Virus record (IMG/VR): IMGVR_UViG_3300043137_000230
Location: 1-29,486 of that record
Direction: 5' to 3' (one strand)
DNA from: a virus
DNA length: 29,486 nt
The number at the start of each line of letters is the position of its first letter. The stretch's first letter is position 1. Shown here piece after piece: positions 27,428-29,486 of this stretch. A program made the translations under genes and the position numbers. The notes beneath the pieces were generated by a model. The model saw only the letters and a program-made list of their open reading frames with translations. It was not told the origin of the DNA and made no database searches.

Positions 27428-29486
27428 ATGGGATATGAATTAAAACCCGGTACAACTGCCAGTGTTTCTGCGGGTGGTGAATACGACAACATGGATACTA
27501 CAACTTCAGGTTTGTATCCAAATATTGCGGCTGATGCTGCTTCTCAGGCAGTAGTTAGTGCTGCCGCTGCTGCAGTTTCCGCAACTAATGCCGCTGCTTC
27601 AGCCACTAGCGCAACAAGTTCAGCAACGTCTGCAACTACTTCCGCATCTAACGCTGCTAATTCTGCTACTTCAGCTGCAGCTAGCGCATCATCTGCTACA
27701 ACTTCTGCAGCTACTGCCACTACACAAGCCGCCTCTGCTGTAGCAAGTGCAGCTTCTGCAACAACTTCTGCAGCTACTGCTACTACTGAAGCTGCACAGG
27801 CTTCTACATCTGCTTCTGCTGCTGCTACTTCTGCAACTAATGCTGCTACTTCTGAAACAAACGCTTTAAGCTATAAAAACTCAGCTCAAACTTCAGCTAA
27901 CAATGCCGCATCAAGCGCATCTAACGCTGCTGCTTCTGAAGGTAATGCTTTAACTTCCAAGAATGTTGCTGCAACAAGTGCTACTAATGCTGCTACTTCT
28001 GAAGCAAATGCACTTACTTCTAAGAATGATGCTGCATCTTCAGCTACTGCTGCTGCAACAAGTGCATCTAACGCTGTTACATCTGCTACAACAGCTACTA
28101 CTCAAGCTGCTAATGCAACTACAAGTGCTTCAGCTAGCGCATCTTCTGCAAGTGCTGCTCAAGCTGCTGCTGATCAAGCTTTAGCTGCTTTTGATAATTT
28201 TGATGATAAGTATCTAGGTGAAAAATCAGCAGACCCAACAGTTGATAACGATGGTAATGCTCTTGTAACTGGTGCATTGTATTTTAATAATGTTCTTAAC
28301 ATTATGAAAGTCTATACGGGATCCGTGTGGGTAGCTGCTTACGCTTCTTTATCAGGCGCGTTGATTGCAGCAAACAACCTATCAGACTTAACTAACGTCG
28401 TTTCAGCTAGATCTAACTTAGGTTTAGGTACTGCTGCAACCACTGATAGTACAGCTTATGCAACTGCTGCACAAGGTACAAAGGCAGATTCTGCATTACA
28501 ACCTAATACAAACATTGCAATTAATAGAGAATTAGTTGGGCCAGCCGCTTCAGCTAATTATACACGATTCCCTAATGCGCTTTCTGTTGTATCTAACACA
28601 GATTCAAGCATTCAACAAAACGAAAGCCTTTATATTGGCCAAATAGCAGAAGCTGTTTCGGTTGGTGATACATGGGCTTCAGGTGTGTATGGGGTAGGTT
28701 ATACTAGCTCTACAGGTACAGGTCGTGGTACAGGTGTTACGGGTGAAGGTCACGTATCTTCAGCTACTGACACAGGCGTTGCGGTAGGTGTACGTGGTTA
28801 CTCACATGACGTTCGCTCAGGTAACTACAATATTGGCTTATATGGTGATGCTGCTAACAGTACTGCTACTACTTATGGTGGTAACGTTGCTTTGTTTTTA
28901 GCTAACGGTAACATTGTTACTTCTTCTGCTGCTGCCAAAACTTGGTACATGGGTGGAAACATTACGTTTGATGGTCAAGGTACTGCCAAAACTATTGGTG
29001 TTACTAACGGTGCTGTATTTGCTTTAGGTACTCCCTCAAGCGGTACATTGACTAATGCTACAGGTCTTCCTGTGGCAACAGGTATTTCTGGCTTAGGTAC
29101 AGGAATTGCTACTGCACTTGCTATAAATACAGGAAGTACTGGTGCGCCTGTTTTGTTTAATGGTGCTTTAGGTACTCCAACAAGCGGTACAGTAACTAAC
29201 CTAACAGGTACTGCTTCAATTAACATTAACGGCACTGTAGGCGCTACCACAGCTACTACAGGTGCTTTTACTACCCTGACCACCTCTAGCACAGTAACGC
29301 ATAATGGCGGCACAGCAAACGGCGTAGCCTACCTCAATGGCTCTAAGGTGCTGACTACTGGTAGTGCGCTGACGTTTGATGGGACTAACTTTGGTGTCGG
29401 GACAAGTTCGCCTGCTTCAAAACTGGATGTAATTGGCGCTGGGGCTTTTCGAGTTGATGGCTCTGGCTCTACAACCCCTCTAATTC
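27428..29486 (+). CDS. Tail fibre protein, N-terminal part (runs off right edge)
   Basis: 686 complete codons without a stop to the window end; AAGGAG precedes ATG 27428. After a short N-terminal head region there is a long Ala/Ser/Thr stretch (about residues 35-250) with heptad-type repeats, as in trimeric coiled-coil fibre shafts. Then FDDKYLGEKSADPTVDNDG and LYFNNVLNIMKVYTGSVWV, a common fibre linker, ANNLSDLTNVVSARSNLGLG, and further beta-rich Gly/Thr repeats (GTPSSGTLTNATGLPVATG and a second similar copy). The last 75 residues are GC-richer. The receptor-binding tip and any S74-type chaperone lie beyond the edge. Confidence 0.9.
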   Translation, partial: MGYELKPGTTASVSAGGEYDNMDTTTSGLYPNIAADAASQAVVSAAAAAVSATNAAASATSATSSATSATTSASNAANSATSAAASASSATTSAATATTQAASAVASAASATTSAATATTEAAQASTSASAAATSATNAATSETNALSYKNSAQTSANNAASSASNAAASEGNALTSKNVAATSATNAATSEANALTSKNDAASSATAAATSASNAVTSATTATTQAANATTSASASASSASAAQAAADQALAAFDNFDDKYLGEKSADPTVDNDGNALVTGALYFNNVLNIMKVYTGSVWVAAYASLSGALIAANNLSDLTNVVSARSNLGLGTAATTDSTAYATAAQGTKADSALQPNTNIAINRELVGPAASANYTRFPNALSVVSNTDSSIQQNESLYIGQIAEAVSVGDTWASGVYGVGYTSSTGTGRGTGVTGEGHVSSATDTGVAVGVRGYSHDVRSGNYNIGLYGDAANSTATTYGGNVALFLANGNIVTSSAAAKTWYMGGNITFDGQGTAKTIGVTNGAVFALGTPSSGTLTNATGLPVATGISGLGTGIATALAINTGSTGAPVLFNGALGTPTSGTVTNLTGTASININGTVGATTATTGAFTTLTTSSTVTHNGGTANGVAYLNGSKVLTTGSALTFDGTNFGVGTSSPASKLDVIGAGAFRVDGSGSTTPLI
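27851..28072 (+). repeat. Imperfect 63- and 84-base repeats in the fibre shaft
   Basis: The protein repeats NALSYKNSAQ, NALTSKNVAA and NALTSKNDAA, spaced 28 and 21 residues apart, i.e. multiples of seven. The DNA copies (GCTGCTACTTCTGAA-type blocks) drive this. It is a coiled-coil repeat array that can lengthen or shorten by recombination. Confidence 0.75.

Noticed and set aside
27558-28184. Leu/Gln-rich frames within the fibre shaft.
   Set aside because: Out-of-frame readings of GCT/TCT/ACT repeats of the real fibre gene.
28975-29313. Leftward 112-codon frame rich in Val and Pro.
   Set aside because: It is the antisense of the Gly/Thr/Ala-rich tail fibre repeats, and the composition explains it. 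No ribosome-binding site or neighbouring leftward gene.
1-29486. tRNA genes, CRISPR arrays, insertion sequences, integrase or attachment sites.
   Set aside because: None could be recognised on either strand; no regularly spaced identical repeats and no integrase or transposase frames. Temperate signs are absent from this window.

Overview
The window is a contiguous piece of a tailed double-stranded DNA phage genome (Caudoviricetes) with about 58 closely packed genes and two divergent transcription blocks. The late block on the + strand (16925 to the right edge) encodes the large terminase, a P22-type portal, a probable scaffold, a major capsid protein of the SU10 type, an SU10-type adaptor and the start of a long tail fibre. 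The early/replication block on the - strand (16341 down to 1) encodes many small proteins, an ssDNA-binding protein, an RNA ligase, nucleotide-metabolism enzymes and, running off the left edge, a T7-type family A DNA polymerase. A podovirus is most likely, but no tail tube or lysis genes are in view. The host is not shown; the GC-richer accessory genes and the fibre resemble those of phages of aquatic Burkholderiales-type bacteria, which is only an inference.

Layout from the left. 1-2787: polymerase, an HExxH metallopeptidase-like protein, dCMP deaminase and a MazG-like protein, almost all joined by ATGA or TAATG stop/start overlaps. 2819-4391: two small genes plus an HNH and a GIY-YIG endonuclease. 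4388-8989: a chain of small genes with a DUF3310 protein, a nucleoside deoxyribosyltransferase and an RNA ligase. 8986-10684: a GC-richer cassette of probable foreign origin. 11003-11530: ssDNA-binding protein. 11609-11998: a lone + strand gene, possibly the small terminase. 12071-14627: small genes including a second deaminase. 15015-16341: more small early genes. 16342-16924: a 583-base non-coding divergence region of extraordinary composition. 16925-29486: structural genes interrupted by two HNH and one GIY-YIG endonuclease.

The most interesting signal is a 17-base motif, consensus CTAGTCGGTACCTWATA followed by G, found six times in intergenic or gene-end positions (2799, 3784, 11569, 12052, 14730, 16856) and always pointing into the gene block that follows. 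Its length, its TATA-G end and its placement are those of promoters for T7-like single-subunit RNA polymerases, with a sequence unlike the T7, T3, SP6 or K11 promoters. No RNA polymerase gene is in the window. The second signal is the divergence region: 260 bases almost free of T on the + strand, then regularly spaced C-tracts, then AT-rich DNA with a palindrome, then a promoter, which is a strong candidate for a replication origin or other control region.
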